From Turritopsis dohrnii (taxonomy: Eukaryota; Cnidaria; Hydrozoa; Anthoathecata; Oceaniidae): a DNA stretch of 64,000 nt. The notes beneath the pieces were generated by a model. That model had not been told where the DNA came from. It did no database searches and saw nothing but the letters and a program-made list of their open reading frames with translations. Where the stretch lies: positions 62,001-126,000 of the forward strand of contig BQMF02000099.1 in NCBI GenBank assembly GCA_027922465.2, in the 5' to 3' direction. The position numbers and the translations under genes were made by a program. Positions 44,326 through 56,714 of the stretch are shown one piece after another; position 1 is the stretch's first letter, and each line of letters begins with the position of its first letter.

Positions 44326-46160
44326 ACAAGATTCGCAAAAATGCGACTATATATTTCCCCAAAGTTGCAAAACTTTTTATCAATTATTGTGTGTACATAG
44401 AAGACCATAAGAAAAGTGGTATAACTACCATCAACGCAATTAAAAATGCTGTCCATACTAATCAGGGTAGAATTCAATAATACCACAAAAGAACTTATTC
44501 GAACTTATTATGAAATGAAGATATTCATGGACATATGACATGGTTTCTCTTATAATTTTTGCTGAGGAGTTAAAAAAAGTTATGAGTTATGAGAAGAAGT
44601 TATTATGGACAAAGCTAAAAATTGGAAGACCTAAATGCAACTAATATTTCCCCTTAAACAACTGAATATCAACAACTGCATCAATGTGTATAACGTAAAT
44701 TCATCTAATAAAACGTATGATCTTCATTGCTGCAGAAGTTTGACATCCTTTTACACAGTAATATCATGGCAAACAATGTAATTCAACAGAACACAGCTTT
44801 CGTAACTCGTATTAAACTATTTTACAACATCATACAATGAAATTTGTTTACAAGTTTACAAAAGAAGAAAAGAAAATTGTCAAACCTAATTTTAATACTA
44901 CAGTCTAAGTATCAAAAATACTTTGGGGTAGACAGCAAATAACTATTAAAAACTTGTACTGTGTATATAGCATTTCAAATTAGGACAAGTTATTTTCCAA
45001 AAAGAGATGGTCTTAAAGTGACAATTTATAAAATTAAATTCAAGTATTCAGAATAAACATCTCAGTCACAAAAATATGTGGACACTCATTATTACTATGT
45101 GATAAAAATGACTTTCGTAAATCTCAAATGAAAAAAACAAACAGATTTTGGTAGTGAAAATACACATCCATAACCAAATCAATACGAAGCTAAAAAAAGA
45201 AGTTTGAGTTCTGGTTTGATTTAATTTACAGATTCTTATGTTGGATTGTGTTTTGATTTATGTTTGTTGTTTGTGTAAGGAAAGTTGAAAATATTATATA
45301 TATTTATATATATACTTTTTACAAAATAAAATATCATAATACAGTATCAAAACAGTATGCGTGATCATAGAATTAATCCATAGTATCCAGCCTATCCAGG
45401 CCAGGGAAGCACATTCAACCAGGTTCTTTCAAGTTATTATCTGTCTCAATCCTGTGTATAAAAAATATTGTATATACGTATATAATTGGTTTTCTGAACA
45501 TCTTATTTTATTGCATATACGAAATCACGTTTTTACTTGCTGTTTTTGTACTCTTTGAATTAACATAATTGGTCGAACTACTTGTTCTCCACGTATAAAA
45601 GGTTTCCCTTCTTGTGGCTGTACATCATGTGTGTGCTGTGTCAGTTCAGTTTGGCTATCCTGTCAAATCAGGATGTAAAATAATAATAAATCATCAGCCT
45701 GTATTGATAATGAATTTTCGCCTTTGCACTGAAATCACAGCTTCAATGTTTTGCTGTTCCAAACATTTAACTACCAACCAATCATCCGTAGCATTATTTA
45801 TTGTTATCAACACAAAAACAAAACAATTTTTTTTCTGTATTTTACACGTTCATTAAAAGGTTTTTACAAAACCTTTCATAACAACACTGAACTAAAACGA
45901 TTTATTTCCATCATTTAACAACCTTTTATCTTTTAAATCATTTGAAAAGCTGGCAGGAAAAGCAAAGTCTTCTACTGACCATCTGCACTGACTGAAAAAA
46001 AATGGCACACTACTTCACTGTAGACTAGCCTCTATTCTTATCTACTTTGGCGGCTAGGTGAAAATTCAATACTGAACCGCGGCTATAAAAGTGAACGAAA
46101 AGGAGAAGGAGAAGGAAATGCCGGTTTTAACATATATTTCGCCCTATGCGGAAATATATA
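44326..46160 (-). mobile_element. HINE copy 1 (non-autonomous Helentron relative), 1,835 bp
   Basis: Read on the minus strand it starts TATATATTTCCGCATAGGGC and ends GGGGAAATATATAGTCGC, a TCGCA-TTTT-TGCGA stem-loop and ATCTTGT. These are the Helentron-1 ends. It is inserted at A^A (T^T on the other strand) without duplication. No protein is encoded. It is nearly identical along its length to 52975-54757, apart from small indels. It lies in the first intron of the MADF-BESS gene. Confidence 0.85.
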
Positions 46161-46395
46161 AAAATTTTAAAAATATTCACCTTACATGTATGTATGTATG
46201 TATGTTCTTTATTTAACGTCGGTAAAATTTACAATAGTATTCTTATGCTTGAACACACAAAAAACTTATCAAAACCGACAAACAACAAAATGAAATAAAT
46301 TAGCTTCAAATTAAGTAAAAACATATATATAAGGGAATAGAAATATTTACAATTTTGAATTATTTACAAAAATTTTTAAAATTTCATAGGTAAGA
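46161..46395. other. Intron sequence with (TGTA)n, possibly a LINE 3' end
   Basis: A tgtatgtatgtatgtatgttctttattt stretch near 46182 resembles the short-repeat tail of a minus-strand LINE, but no coding part is attached. Confidence 0.35.
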
Positions 46396-49300
46396 ACATC
46401 CTAGTAAGAGATAAACAAGATGCCCTAACAGGCAAAAGGATTTCTGCGAAATATGCTGAAGTATGAAAAATTAAAGACCATATATGACATACTTGAAATT
46501 TGAAAAAGGTTACATGATTTGCAAAATAACACATTACATTTCTAATGTACTCCCCAGGACATTTATCAAAGGATAATTGGCACTATGTGAGACTTATAAT
46601 GTATACACAGCCAATAAACTGGATTACATCTGAATAAAATAAAATGTTCTTTATTTTGTTAGTACGAAACAATATCAAGGATATATTGACTCATAACCTC
46701 TCAAAGTTCTGAATTTGATACTTGGTGTTAATTTTCCTAGTAGACTTCCAAAATTACAATTTTGCAAATTTTGGTCATCCAAATCACATCCACATAGACC
46801 AAAATCAACATATAACCGAAATCAGAAATTTCTGTTTTAGTTTGATTAGCAATATGGCATGCATTTACAAATCTTATTGATCTAAGTTAACATTCATATC
46901 CAGTTTATAAAAATTCTTTAAGAAATTCGAAAAATCGGTTGAATGATTTTTAAAACATAACATTGCATTTCTGATTTCGTATGCACCTCAGGACATTGCA
47001 AAAGTGCAATTGACACTATAATGAAACCAATGCAATGTATACACCACCGATAAACTTAATTAGATCTAAATGACATAAAACATTCTTTATTTTGGGTGTA
47101 AGAAATGATATTACGCTTATATTGATCTTTTCAGATATCACAGTGATTACGTATGTAAATCATATTTTTTAAACACTACTGCCAATGTTCTTAATTACGA
47201 ACGAAATTCTCAAGATTGCAAACAAAAAAAGTAAACAAAAATTTTGATCATTAAAAGTATATACTTTATATATATATATATATGCTGAAAGGCAGTTTTG
47301 TATTGTTACATGATGTGCAGTGTTTTGAATTTACAGATAGTTGGAAGAAGTTTTAATTTGCTATTGTGATTAGGAAAGCCATTTGTAACAAGGGGCATTG
47401 GCAGTATAACTTAAAAATTGATCAAACATTGAAACATTAAAACATTAACATCAAACATTAAAAGTAAGTGGTGCAGAGTAGACGCACATTTTTGACGTTG
47501 GAGCTGAAGAGCTGAGCTTCAGTATCCAAAGCTTAAAAAGAGTAACAACCTATAATACCAAAACAAACGAAGATGTTTGTGTTTTCACTTAAGAACAAAC
47601 AAATGTATACCTTTTTCACTCTTCTGTTTACAAAACGTTGAGAACTTCAGAATGATCACAATTCAAGATAATTCGAAGTTTCTTCTACGATTTTCCTTTT
47701 TCATCTTAAAATATGTATTTCTTCTTTTAAAATCCATTTAATAATGATCAAAGAAACTTTTGTAAATCTAAAAGGGTTTCTTCGCTGGGAGACATGACAT
47801 GCATTGCACGGCGTTTTCGTTTCATGTAAACGCACGCACGAAATATACAAAAAACCGCTAGGTTTGGACAGTAAGAAGATGAAGACAAGATGCCCTTGCA
47901 GGCATAAGGATTTCTGCAAAATCAGCTGAAGTATGAGCAAAGGAAGACTACGACATTCTTGAAATTTAAGAAAAGTTTAATCCGCATTATAAATTTCTGA
48001 TCATGTACTCCCCAAAAATCTGGAAAAAACATAATTGTCACTATGCAAAACTTTATACCAACAAACATCAATAAACTTGATTATACTGAACGACGTAATG
48101 TTCTTTACTTTGTTGGTATGAAATGATATTAAAGATTCAGTGGTCAATTCAAATAAGACAATGTGTGTGCATGTAAGTCAATGTAAATGTTATGAATTTA
48201 TGAATTCAACATGTCTTGTCAATCTTCCTAACAGAATTCCTAATTCACAAGGAAAAAAAGGAAAGCGTAGATTTTAATGATACGAAATACATCTATATAC
48301 ATATAAAATCAACATGAAAACAGAAATTTGTGTTTTAATTTGAGTAACATTATGTCATTGCCATCTTCTTAATTTAAAAGCATGCATTACCTGAACTAAA
48401 TTTCATGAAAAGATTATAAAAATTTATTCAGAAACTTAAAAAACAATAAATTTTTAATTACGTATATACGCCAGGGCATTATGAAAGCATAACTGACACA
48501 ATACGAACCTTACATTAACTCCTAATAAACTTAATGAACAAAATAACACTAAATTTATATGCTTTCAGATATCACAGTGATTACGTATGTACGGTCAATC
48601 TTCCTAATTACGAAAAGACTTCCCAAACACAAAAAGTAAACAAAGATTAGGATTATGAAAACTATGACCTAAGCTTACCAAAATTAGCAAACATGACTGA
48701 AAGCAGAAATTTGAGTTAAAGGATGTCCAGTATTTAGAATTTACAGACAATCAAGGTAAGTTTCAATTTGCTATCGTAAATAGTAAGTCCCCAATCCTAA
48801 TTCAAAACATTGATAATACAGCCAAGAAACAAGTAAATAAGCTAAAATAGCTAAAGAAACATCAAACATAAAATGATGCACTAGCAGAGGGTAGACAAGA
48901 CATTCCCTTGTATGTTGTTGGAGCTGAAGAGGAAACTGAGCTGAGCTGTATGTATCCAGAGCTTAAAAAGCACTACATCCCACACATGAAACAAACGATC
49001 TTTTGTATTTAGAAAGGCTTAAAAGAATCCCAGACTTTTCCAAAAAATAAAAGCATTTCTTTTCACACACTGTTTTTATAAAACATTGAGAACTTGTTTT
49101 TAGAAAAGAATGAATGCAGTAGAATCATTGTAAGATAACTATAAATTTCTCCCCTTCTCCCTTAATCTTCTTTTAAAGCTGTTCGATATTGATCAATCAA
49201 CACGTGGAAGTCCAGTGGGTTTCTTCGGTTTCGTCTACCATTATGCGAACGGCGTGCCAATGTGAAGTTGAAAAATACCCGGATGATCACACATGGTGGA

Positions 49301-50340
49301 AAGTCAAGGCAATAAACTAGCACTACTAAAGTTAATTAGCACCCTTGCGAAATAGTGGCGCTTTATGCACCAATGAACATTAAGACGGCTTTTGTATGAA
49401 CCAATGAAATTGGAGAAACAAATATGACTAGGTTTGGACAGTAAGATGAACAAGATGCCCATACATACGTAGGGAGAAAAGAGATAAGCTGATATAGCCA
49501 GAATACATCCAAAAATTGCTACTAAATATAGTATAAATAGCTGTATAAAGTGCATATGTTGGTGATGTTGGGGAGGAGCTGAAAGGAAGCTAAGCTGAGC
49601 TTTAAAACTCCAAAAGCTTCTAAAAATTGACTTCAAACATGCATACACATACAAAATACACGAAGGTCTTTCATATTTAAAAAGGCTTGGAGCAAAAATA
49701 AAACAAGAAATACCTTTTCTTCCACACACCATGCATGTATTGGCACTGTTTTCATATTTTAAACTTCATTCAAAAAACAGAATAACCACACTGTAATTTA
49801 ATTTTGTGAACATGATAAGTTCCCAACAGTAATGCAATTCTTTATATAAAATGATAAGCTGTATTAACTTCTTTTAAAGCCATATTTCCATCAAAGAAAC
49901 TTTTAGCAAACTACACACGTTCTTTCGCTGCCATTTTTAAAACGTTTTGTGGACGATCACATGGCATGGCGAAAATCAGCCAATAAACTATCGCTATTTA
50001 AGTGGAGGTGGCTAAATTAGCACCCTTTCGTAGAAATCGGGCATTATGCACCAATGACAATTAAGACGGCTTTTTTATGAACCAATGAAATTGGAGAAAC
50101 AAATATGACTAGGTTTGGACAGTAAGATGAAAAAAAAAACAAAGACGATCGTAAAGTATTTCTTGCTTACGCAGAAATCCAAAAACAAAGACGATCGTAA
50201 AGTATTTCTTGCTTTGCAGAAATCCAAAAAAAACAAAGACGATCGTAAAGGCTTTCTTGCTTACGCAGAAATCCAAAAAAGAACAGAGCCGGTTTTAATG
50301 TATTTCTTGCTTTCGCAGAAATCCAATAACTTCAACAAAT
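46396..50340 (+). repeat. Family-Y array: 2.5 units of about 1.5 kb plus terminal minisatellite
   Basis: Three successive blocks (about 46418-47885, 47885-49445 and a deleted one 49445-50120) share ten landmarks in the same order. These run from acaagatgccc, through gtactcccc, cagtgattacgtatgta and ggagctgaagag...gagctgag, to ctaggtttggacagtaagatga at each junction. Within each unit a ~430-bp sub-block occurs twice. The last part (50130-50335) is four copies of a 46-60-bp unit with caaagacgatcgtaaag and cgcagaaatcc. No gene is seen. An inverted unit lies at 57890-59600. Confidence 0.75.
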
Positions 50341-50436
50341 TTTTCATTTAAAATGATAAATAAATAAATTGTCACTACACTTCAAGTTTGTGTTTCTTTA
50401 TCAGTTTTTTAAAAGTGGCTAGATCTTTGCATGCTT

Positions 50437-51888
50437 TCAGGCAGTAAGGTAGTTTGTTCCATACTTTAGGGGGGCTAATGAAATGAGGCTTTTGTTGCCA
50501 AAAGTAGTTGTGAAAACCGTTGACGTAGCTAAGTTGTTTACGTTTTGAGCTCTGGTTGGTCGATTATTTACTTGAAGACGAAAGATTTCTTTCATATATG
50601 ATGGACTAAGATCATTAATTGACTTAAAAATCTCAATACAAAGAAATTTCAACCTGTAATTGCTCATCAAAGTTCTGTTTGATTTATTTAGAAGTGTAAC
50701 ATATGAGCTGTCATAATTATTGTGGAGGAAAGCTAGTGCTCTTTCCTGAATTCGCTCTACATTTTCACGTGACTTCGCTGAAGAAAAATGCCAAATTAGA
50801 GGGCAATAGTTAAAATTTGAGTATATAAAACTATAAATTAAAACATTTCTGGCTTTAACGGACAAATTATTTTTAAATCTAAGAAGGGCATTAAGTTGTG
50901 CTGAAGCATTTTTGCAAAGGTGGCTGACATGCTTATCAAATTTTAATCTATTATCAAGATGCACACTTAATAGTTTAACGCTTGGCTGTGTCTGTGATAC
51001 GTTTCCATCAATTTTAATAGTCACAGACTTTTCCGATATATTTTTTCCTATCACAATAGACTGAAATTTCTTAGGATTTGCAATCATATTATTGTTTTTC
51101 ATCCAAGAAATTGCTGTTTCAACCTCTTGTTCCAATGTTTCTATAAGATTGGGTATAGAATTTGAAAAGCATGACAGACTGTTATCATCCGCATGATTGT
51201 GGACACTTACAAACTTACTTACAAAAAACAGAAAATCGTTTAAAAAAATATTAAAAATAATTGGTCCTAGGATAGATCCTTGAGGCACACCTGAGATTAG
51301 AAGTTGGAAAACACTAAAAATTATAATAATAATAATAATAATAAAAATTCCATTTATTTTTGTTGCTTGATGTCTATCAGTCAAGTATGAAAGAATATAT
51401 TTCAGTGCTGAAATTTCAAAGCCATATGCGTGTAGTTTAGCAATAATGAGGTCATGCGGGACGCAGTCAAAGGCTTTAGACAAGTCCATTAATACAGCCC
51501 CAACGACATAATTCCGATTTAGCTGTTTTTTCCAATCTTCGAGAAGTCTCATTAAGACATGTTGTGTACTGTAATTTTTCCGATAAGCGGAGAGAAAGAT
51601 CGATAACTTTCCATCGATGAATGAGTTAATTTGAGACTTGATAGATCCTTCATAGAATTTTGAGAAAACGTTTAAAACACTTATTGGTCTATAATTATCA
51701 ATTTTTGTTTTATCAGGACCTCCTTTGTCTATTGGAGTAACTACTGTTTTTTTAGCATTCTTTGGAAATTTCAAGCATCGAAAACTACTGTTAATGGCAT
51801 CTGTTAAAGGCTTTGCCAAAAAAGATTTTGCTAATTTGACTAATTTTGCTGGAATATTGTCTGTTCCACAAGAGGTTTTGATCTTCAT
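50437..51888 (-). CDS. LINE-B ORF2, reverse transcriptase and C-terminal region
   Basis: RT blocks are seen in order: SCGTDNIPAKLVK, VVTPIDKGGPDKTKIDNYRP, AYRKNYSTQHVLMRLLEDW, GAVLMDLSKAFDCVPHDLII (first catalytic Asp), SGVPQGSILGPIIFNIFLND, and HNHADDNSLS where Y/FADD is expected (both Asp kept, His in place of Tyr/Phe). The thumb (KLLSVHLDNRLKFDKHV) and the C-terminal QERALAFLHNNY follow. An (ATA)n expansion at 51323-51350 adds an Ile run just before the SGVPQGS box. The domain is in one ORF of 483 residues that starts after a break at 51889. Confidence 0.85.
   Translation of the reverse strand: MKIKTSCGTDNIPAKLVKLAKSFLAKPLTDAINSSFRCLKFPKNAKKTVVTPIDKGGPDKTKIDNYRPISVLNVFSKFYEGSIKSQINSFIDGKLSIFLSAYRKNYSTQHVLMRLLEDWKKQLNRNYVVGAVLMDLSKAFDCVPHDLIIAKLHAYGFEISALKYILSYLTDRHQATKINGIFIIIIIIIIFSVFQLLISGVPQGSILGPIIFNIFLNDFLFFVSKFVSVHNHADDNSLSCFSNSIPNLIETLEQEVETAISWMKNNNMIANPKKFQSIVIGKNISEKSVTIKIDGNVSQTQPSVKLLSVHLDNRLKFDKHVSHLCKNASAQLNALLRFKNNLSVKARNVLIYSFIYSNFNYCPLIWHFSSAKSRENVERIQERALAFLHNNYDSSYVTLLNKSNRTLMSNYRLKFLCIEIFKSINDLSPSYMKEIFRLQVNNRPTRAQNVNNLATSTVFTTTFGNKSLISLAPLKYGTNYLTA
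51323..51350. repeat. (ATA)n microsatellite inside the RT coding region
   Basis: About nine ATA/AAT repeats, in frame, produce a run of Ile within the reverse transcriptase. Confidence 0.9.
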
Positions 51889-52974
51889 TTCATGAAATAG
51901 TTTTTTCGGTATCTTTTAAAGTGATTTATTGAAAAGAGAAGGTGTTTTCAGAATTCTTATTTTCAGACTTGATTTTGACGATACTTGGGTGTGCTTCAAA
52001 CTTTTTAATGATATGATCAATTAAATCATCGTTGTTGGAGAAATTCTGATCACAAATGCCATTTGGCTTGGTTCCACTAGAAATCTCAACAACATTTCCA
52101 AAGTAATTATTGAATAAAGTAGCAAGTTCTTTATCGCCTGTTACGAAGACATTTGCGTTTCAAGCATAATAGCATTATCGTTTGTAATACTTTTATTTGT
52201 CATAAATGGCTTAATCGTATCCCAGAAGTTGACGTTTTTTCCTAATTTAGATTCAGAAAACTTTTTAAAGTATGTCTTTATGGCTTTATTACGTAGGTTT
52301 ACTCAAAAATTACGTTGTCTTTTATATTTACGTTTATTTTCTTCTGAAGGAAAGTTATTGTATCTATTTCTAAGCCTAGATCTTGTGTATATTGCTTTTG
52401 ATAATGCTTTGTTCAAGAACGGTGCATGATTTCCCCGCAAAGTTTTTTGTTTTAGTGGAGCGTGCTGTTCAACAATTGACAGAAATGTTTCAACTAGATT
52501 ATCATAGTTCATGTCTGGATTCTGTCCATTACAATCAAAGTTTGCCTTTTCAACATCTGAAAGGAATGCTGTTTTATCAAAGTTTTGGTAATTACGATAA
52601 AAACTTTTTTTAGGTTTTAATCGAACAAAGTGAGTTCTCATAAAAGTTGTCACCATATGATGATGATCACTAATACCAGTTTCGTATGAAAAGGAATTGA
52701 AAAATGATTTTGGTCTGTTGGTTGGTTCCTTACAAAACAAGTTTTTTGTTTTATCAGGTTGTGAAGGTTAAAACAATCACAAATATTACTTAATGAGACA
52801 AAACCTCTGCTATTAGGGTCATGAGTATCAATATTTATATCACCCATCACGATAACATTTTCATACTTTGAGAACGCTCTATTCAAGGTTACTTCCAGTT
52901 CTTCAAAAAACAGTTTGAGATTGGAAGAATTGGGAGGTCTATAAATGCTTAATACTATCCATTTTTTATTTTTA
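51889..52974 (-). pseudogene. LINE-B ORF2, endonuclease second half and EN-RT linker
   Basis: The minus strand reads WIVLSIYRPPNSSNL, YENVIVMGDINIDTHD, then after a shift near 52740 GISDHHHMVTTFMRTHF (the EEP SDHH box) and NHAPFLNKALSKAIYTRSRL, the usual linker before RT. Stops and shifts at about 52303, 52140 and 51889 break it. Confidence 0.75.
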
Positions 52975-54757
52975 ACAAGATTCGCAAAAATGCGACTATA
53001 TATTTCCCCAAAGTTGCAAAACTTTTATCAATTATTGTGTGTACATAGAAGACCATAAGAAAACTGGTATAACTACCATCAACGCAAATAAAAAATGCTG
53101 TCCATACTAATCAGGGTAGAATTCAATTTTACCACAAAGGAAGTTATTTCGAACTTATTATGAAATGAAGATATTCATGGTCATGTGACATGGTTTCTCT
53201 TATAATTTTTGCTGAGGAGTTAAAAAAAGTTATGAGTTATGAGAAGTTATTATGACAAAGCTAAAAATTGGAAGACCTAAATGCAACTAATATTTCCCCA
53301 AACAACTGAATATCAACAACTGCATCAATATGTATAAGGTAAATTCATCATAATAAACGTATGATCTTCATTGCTGCAGACGCTTGACATCCTTTTACAC
53401 AGTAATACCATGGCAAACAATGTAATTCAACAGAACACAGCTTTTCGTAACTCGTATTAAACTATTTTACAACATCATACAATGAAATTTGTTTACAAGT
53501 TTACAAAAGAAGAAAAGAAAATTGTCAAACCTAATTTTAATACTACAGTCTAAGTATTAAAAATACTTTGGGGTAGACAGCAAATAACTATCAAAAACAA
53601 TCAAAATTTGTACTGTGTAGCATTTCAAATTAGGACAAGAGTTATTTTCCAAAAAGAGATGGTCTTAAAAGTGACAATTTATAAAATTAAATTCAAGTAT
53701 TCAGAATAAACATCTCAGTCACAAAAATATGTGGACACTCATTATTTACTATGTGATAAAAATGACTTTCGTAAATCTCAAATGAAAAAAACAAACAGAT
53801 TTTGGTAGTAAAAATACACATCCATAACCAAATCACTACGAAGCTAAAAAAAGAAATTTGAGTTCTGGTTTGATTTAATTTACAGATTCTTATGTTGGAT
53901 TGTGTTTTGATTTATGTTTGTTGTTTGTTTAAGGAAAGTTGACAGTATAAATATTATATATATACTTTTTACAAAATAAAATACCATAATACAGTATCAA
54001 AACAGTATGCGTGATCATGGAATTAATCCATAGTATCCAGCCTATCCAGGCCAAAGAAGCACATTCAACCAGGTTCTTTCAAGTTATTATCTGTCTCAAT
54101 CCTGTGTATAAAAATATTGTACGTAATTTGTTTTCTGGAACATCTTATTGCATATACAACATCACGTTTTTACTTGCTGTTTTTGTAATGTACTCTTTGA
54201 ATTAACATAATTGGTTGAACTACTTGTTCTCCACGTATAAAAGGTTTCCCTTGTGGTGGCTGTACATCATGTGCGTGCTGTGTCAGTTCAGTTGTTTGGC
54301 TATACATTCTGTAGATATACATTATCCTGTCAAATCAGGATGTAAAATAAAAATAAATCGTCAGCCTGTATTGATAATGAATTTTCGTCTTTGCACTGAG
54401 ATCACAGCTTCAATGTTTTGCTGTTCCAAACATTTAACTCAAAAACAAAACAATTTTTTTCTGTATTTTACACGTTCATAACAACACTGAACTAAAACGA
54501 TTATTTCCATCATTTAACAACCTTTTATCTTTTGAATCATTTTAAAGCTGGCTGGAAAAGCAAAGTCTTCTACTGACAATCTGCACTGACTGAAAAAAAA
54601 TGGCGCACTACTTCACTGTAGACTAGCCTCTATTCTTATCTACTTTGGCGGCTAGGTGAAAATTCAATACTGAACCGCGGCTATAAAAGTGAACTCAGGA
54701 GAAGAAGAAGGAAAAAGCCGATTTTAACATATATTTCGCCCTACGGGGAAATATATA
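52975..54757 (-). mobile_element. HINE copy 2, 1,783 bp, inside LINE-B
   Basis: Same ends and body as 44326-46160. LINE-B codons on both sides (GAG CTT GTA AT / T AAA AAT) rejoin exactly when 1,783 bp are removed, so it inserted at T^T with no target duplication. It must be younger than LINE-B. Confidence 0.9.
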
Positions 54758-55182
54758 ATTACAAGCTCAGAGCAGAAAGCTTCATTAGTAACTATGTTAA
54801 AATCATAATTTTTTAGACTTTTGCATATAATACCTTTTTTAACGTATTCAATAAGTCCTCCACCATGTAGATTTCTGTCATTCCTATGCCGAATTTCGTA
54901 GTTATTCATTTTTAGTTGCTCAGAAGTTATTGTGTCATCGATCTTTGTCTCTGCAATAACTAAGTAATCAGGGGAGGATGTTCGAACTACTTCTCGCAAA
55001 TCTATAATCTTACTTTTAAGACTATTTATGTTCAGGTATGCAAATAATGGATTGAAATTGTTTTTTATTCGAAGGCTAGTAATGGACTCTAAAGAGCTTT
55101 TAACAGAATTTTGTGGTTCTGATTTTTCTATTTGATTGATTCCTGTATGACCATACTCAGTTCCCCCCCCCCCCCCCCCCCC
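54758..55182 (-). CDS. LINE-B ORF2, start and first half of the endonuclease
   Basis: Directly after the ORF1 TGA (55183-55185) the same frame stays open: seven Gly codons from the G-run, then TEYGHTGINQIEKSE, FAYLNINSLKSKIIDLREV and PDYLVIAETKIDD, the first EEP strands. It runs to FCSELVI at the HINE junction. No ATG occurs before the endonuclease begins, so ORF2 must be reached by readthrough, reinitiation at a non-ATG codon, or splicing. Confidence 0.8.
55163..55182. repeat. 20-base C/G homopolymer just after the ORF1 stop
   Basis: Twenty C (G on the coding strand) directly follow the ORF1 TGA. The 7-mer AACTGAG stands on both sides of the run on the coding strand. Confidence 0.9.
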
Positions 55183-56714
55183 TCAGTTGACGTCATCGTT
55201 TGAGAAGAGACCCGGCTGTAAAAAATCATTTAAGCTATTTATAAAATTATTTGCTAGAATGCTCTTACCATCATTGTTTAGGTGAATGCCATCCTTCCAT
55301 AAGTTGATGTAAGATATTCGGTCGTTGTTTATGAAGATAAAATTTCGAAGTTTACATTTTTCATCAAGGATCTTGTTCAAGCGAGTGACAGTTAATTCAT
55401 TAACGTTTCTGCTTCTAATGATGCTTGAAATAAAAACTTTTTTAACACCATATTGCACGCATTGATCACCAATTGATACTATTTCTTCAGCTAGATTATC
55501 AATATTACTGGACATATTTTGCTTGGTAGAAAGCAAGTTATTTATTCCCACATGTATTATTACGACGTCAGGTTTGTCTTCTTCAAGTGTTGGTTTTGCA
55601 TAATGATTTAAATTTGATACACTGGCTCCTGGGAAACATTTAAATCGAGCATAGCCGGACTTGATTAGGCTGTTAAATTCTCGTGTATGAATACCTTTGG
55701 GTATACTATCAGATAAGATTCGGATTTTATTTATGGAGTTTATGTTACGATCTTGAGAAAAATTTTGTTCTCTTTCCGGGTATTCATTGATTACCGGAAA
55801 AGGCCTTCGGTTGGGTCGAAAATTTGTAGCTTTTCGGTAACTGATCCCAGCCATTTTATCACATTTAATTAACTCATCAGAAATAACGTCGTTCTCCTCC
55901 ACATTACTTTCTTCTTGTTCTAGTACATTAAAACGGTTTGCACTAATTACTTCAGGATATGTTGATTTCTTTAGCGTTGATGGGCCTTTTGATACGCTTT
56001 TCCATTCGTTGTTTCTATTATCTATCAATGGACGGTTTATACTTTTCTGATTTAAAATGTCAGTAATTATGTTTTTCTGCTCAACAACATTAGTTTTTAA
56101 AAATTTGTTTTCCTCCCACAATTGTTGAATCAAATGTACGGGGGGATCGTTTTTGAGTTTACCAACTTCGTGAGATAAAAATGTTGTTTGTTCCAAAATT
56201 TTTGTCTTTAAAAAATTATTTTCTCCTTTCAATTGATTTACTAATTCTTGTGAAGCGTTATTTTTCAGTTTACTGATTTCATACGAAATAAATTCTTTAA
56301 GATCAACAAACTGTGTCAAGAGATACTGTAATACATTAAATTGATCTGCAGATTGTTTTTCCTGCTCTAACAAGGAATTCGAAGCTTCATTACAAGAGTT
56401 TTCGTTGGCGTGCAAAATTGAGCTTGTGTGAAAGTCTTCTGCTTCTTGAATAACTTCCTCTCGTGCTTTGGATTGCAAGTATGATTTGGTAAAACGAAAA
56501 AAGCTCTTACCCGATCGTTTGTTCGCTGTTAAAACATCCTTTTGGCACAGGGTTTCCAAAATACGCTTTACATTTTCTGGCTGAATGTTATTTGCTAACA
56601 CAGTTATTCTGTCTATACTGGCTCCTTTCTTACCACTTTTGATTGTTTCGATTACTTCCATAACTTTCTTTTCATCAAGAGCAGAATCGTGACCGCCCAC
56701 TTCGGCTGCCATCA
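55183..56714 (-). CDS. LINE-B ORF1: winged-helix-like, coiled-coil and SGNH-hydrolase protein
   Basis: An intact ORF1 of about 510 residues. Met-Met-Ala-Ala-Glu begins a SAMD1-like winged helix (MEVIETIKSGKKGAS, ILETLCQKDVLTANKRSGKS). A long coiled coil with two or three similar segments follows (FLKTKILEQTTFLSHEVGKL and FLKTNVVEQKNIITDILNQK). The C-terminus is an SGNH hydrolase: RILSDSIPKG (Ser kept, Gly changed to Ser), IIHVGINNLLS (Asn kept) and DGIHLNNDGKSIL (His). It ends at TGA 55183. The same layout in LINE-A shows it is the family architecture. The start codon is one of three consecutive ATGs at 56716-56707. Confidence 0.85.

Noticed and set aside
50130..50335. CRISPR-like array (repeated caaagacgatcgtaaag/cgcagaaatcc)
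   Set aside because: There are only four units with no true variable spacers, an inverted copy occurs elsewhere, and the context is eukaryotic. It is a minisatellite at the end of family Y.
46396..50340. Protein genes in the family-Y array (short ORFs such as 47701-47940 and 49304-49732)
   Set aside because: They are short, not conserved between units and without motifs.
54724..54757. C-terminal residues of the LINE-B endonuclease ORF after FCSELVI
   Set aside because: They are read from the HINE end, not from the LINE.
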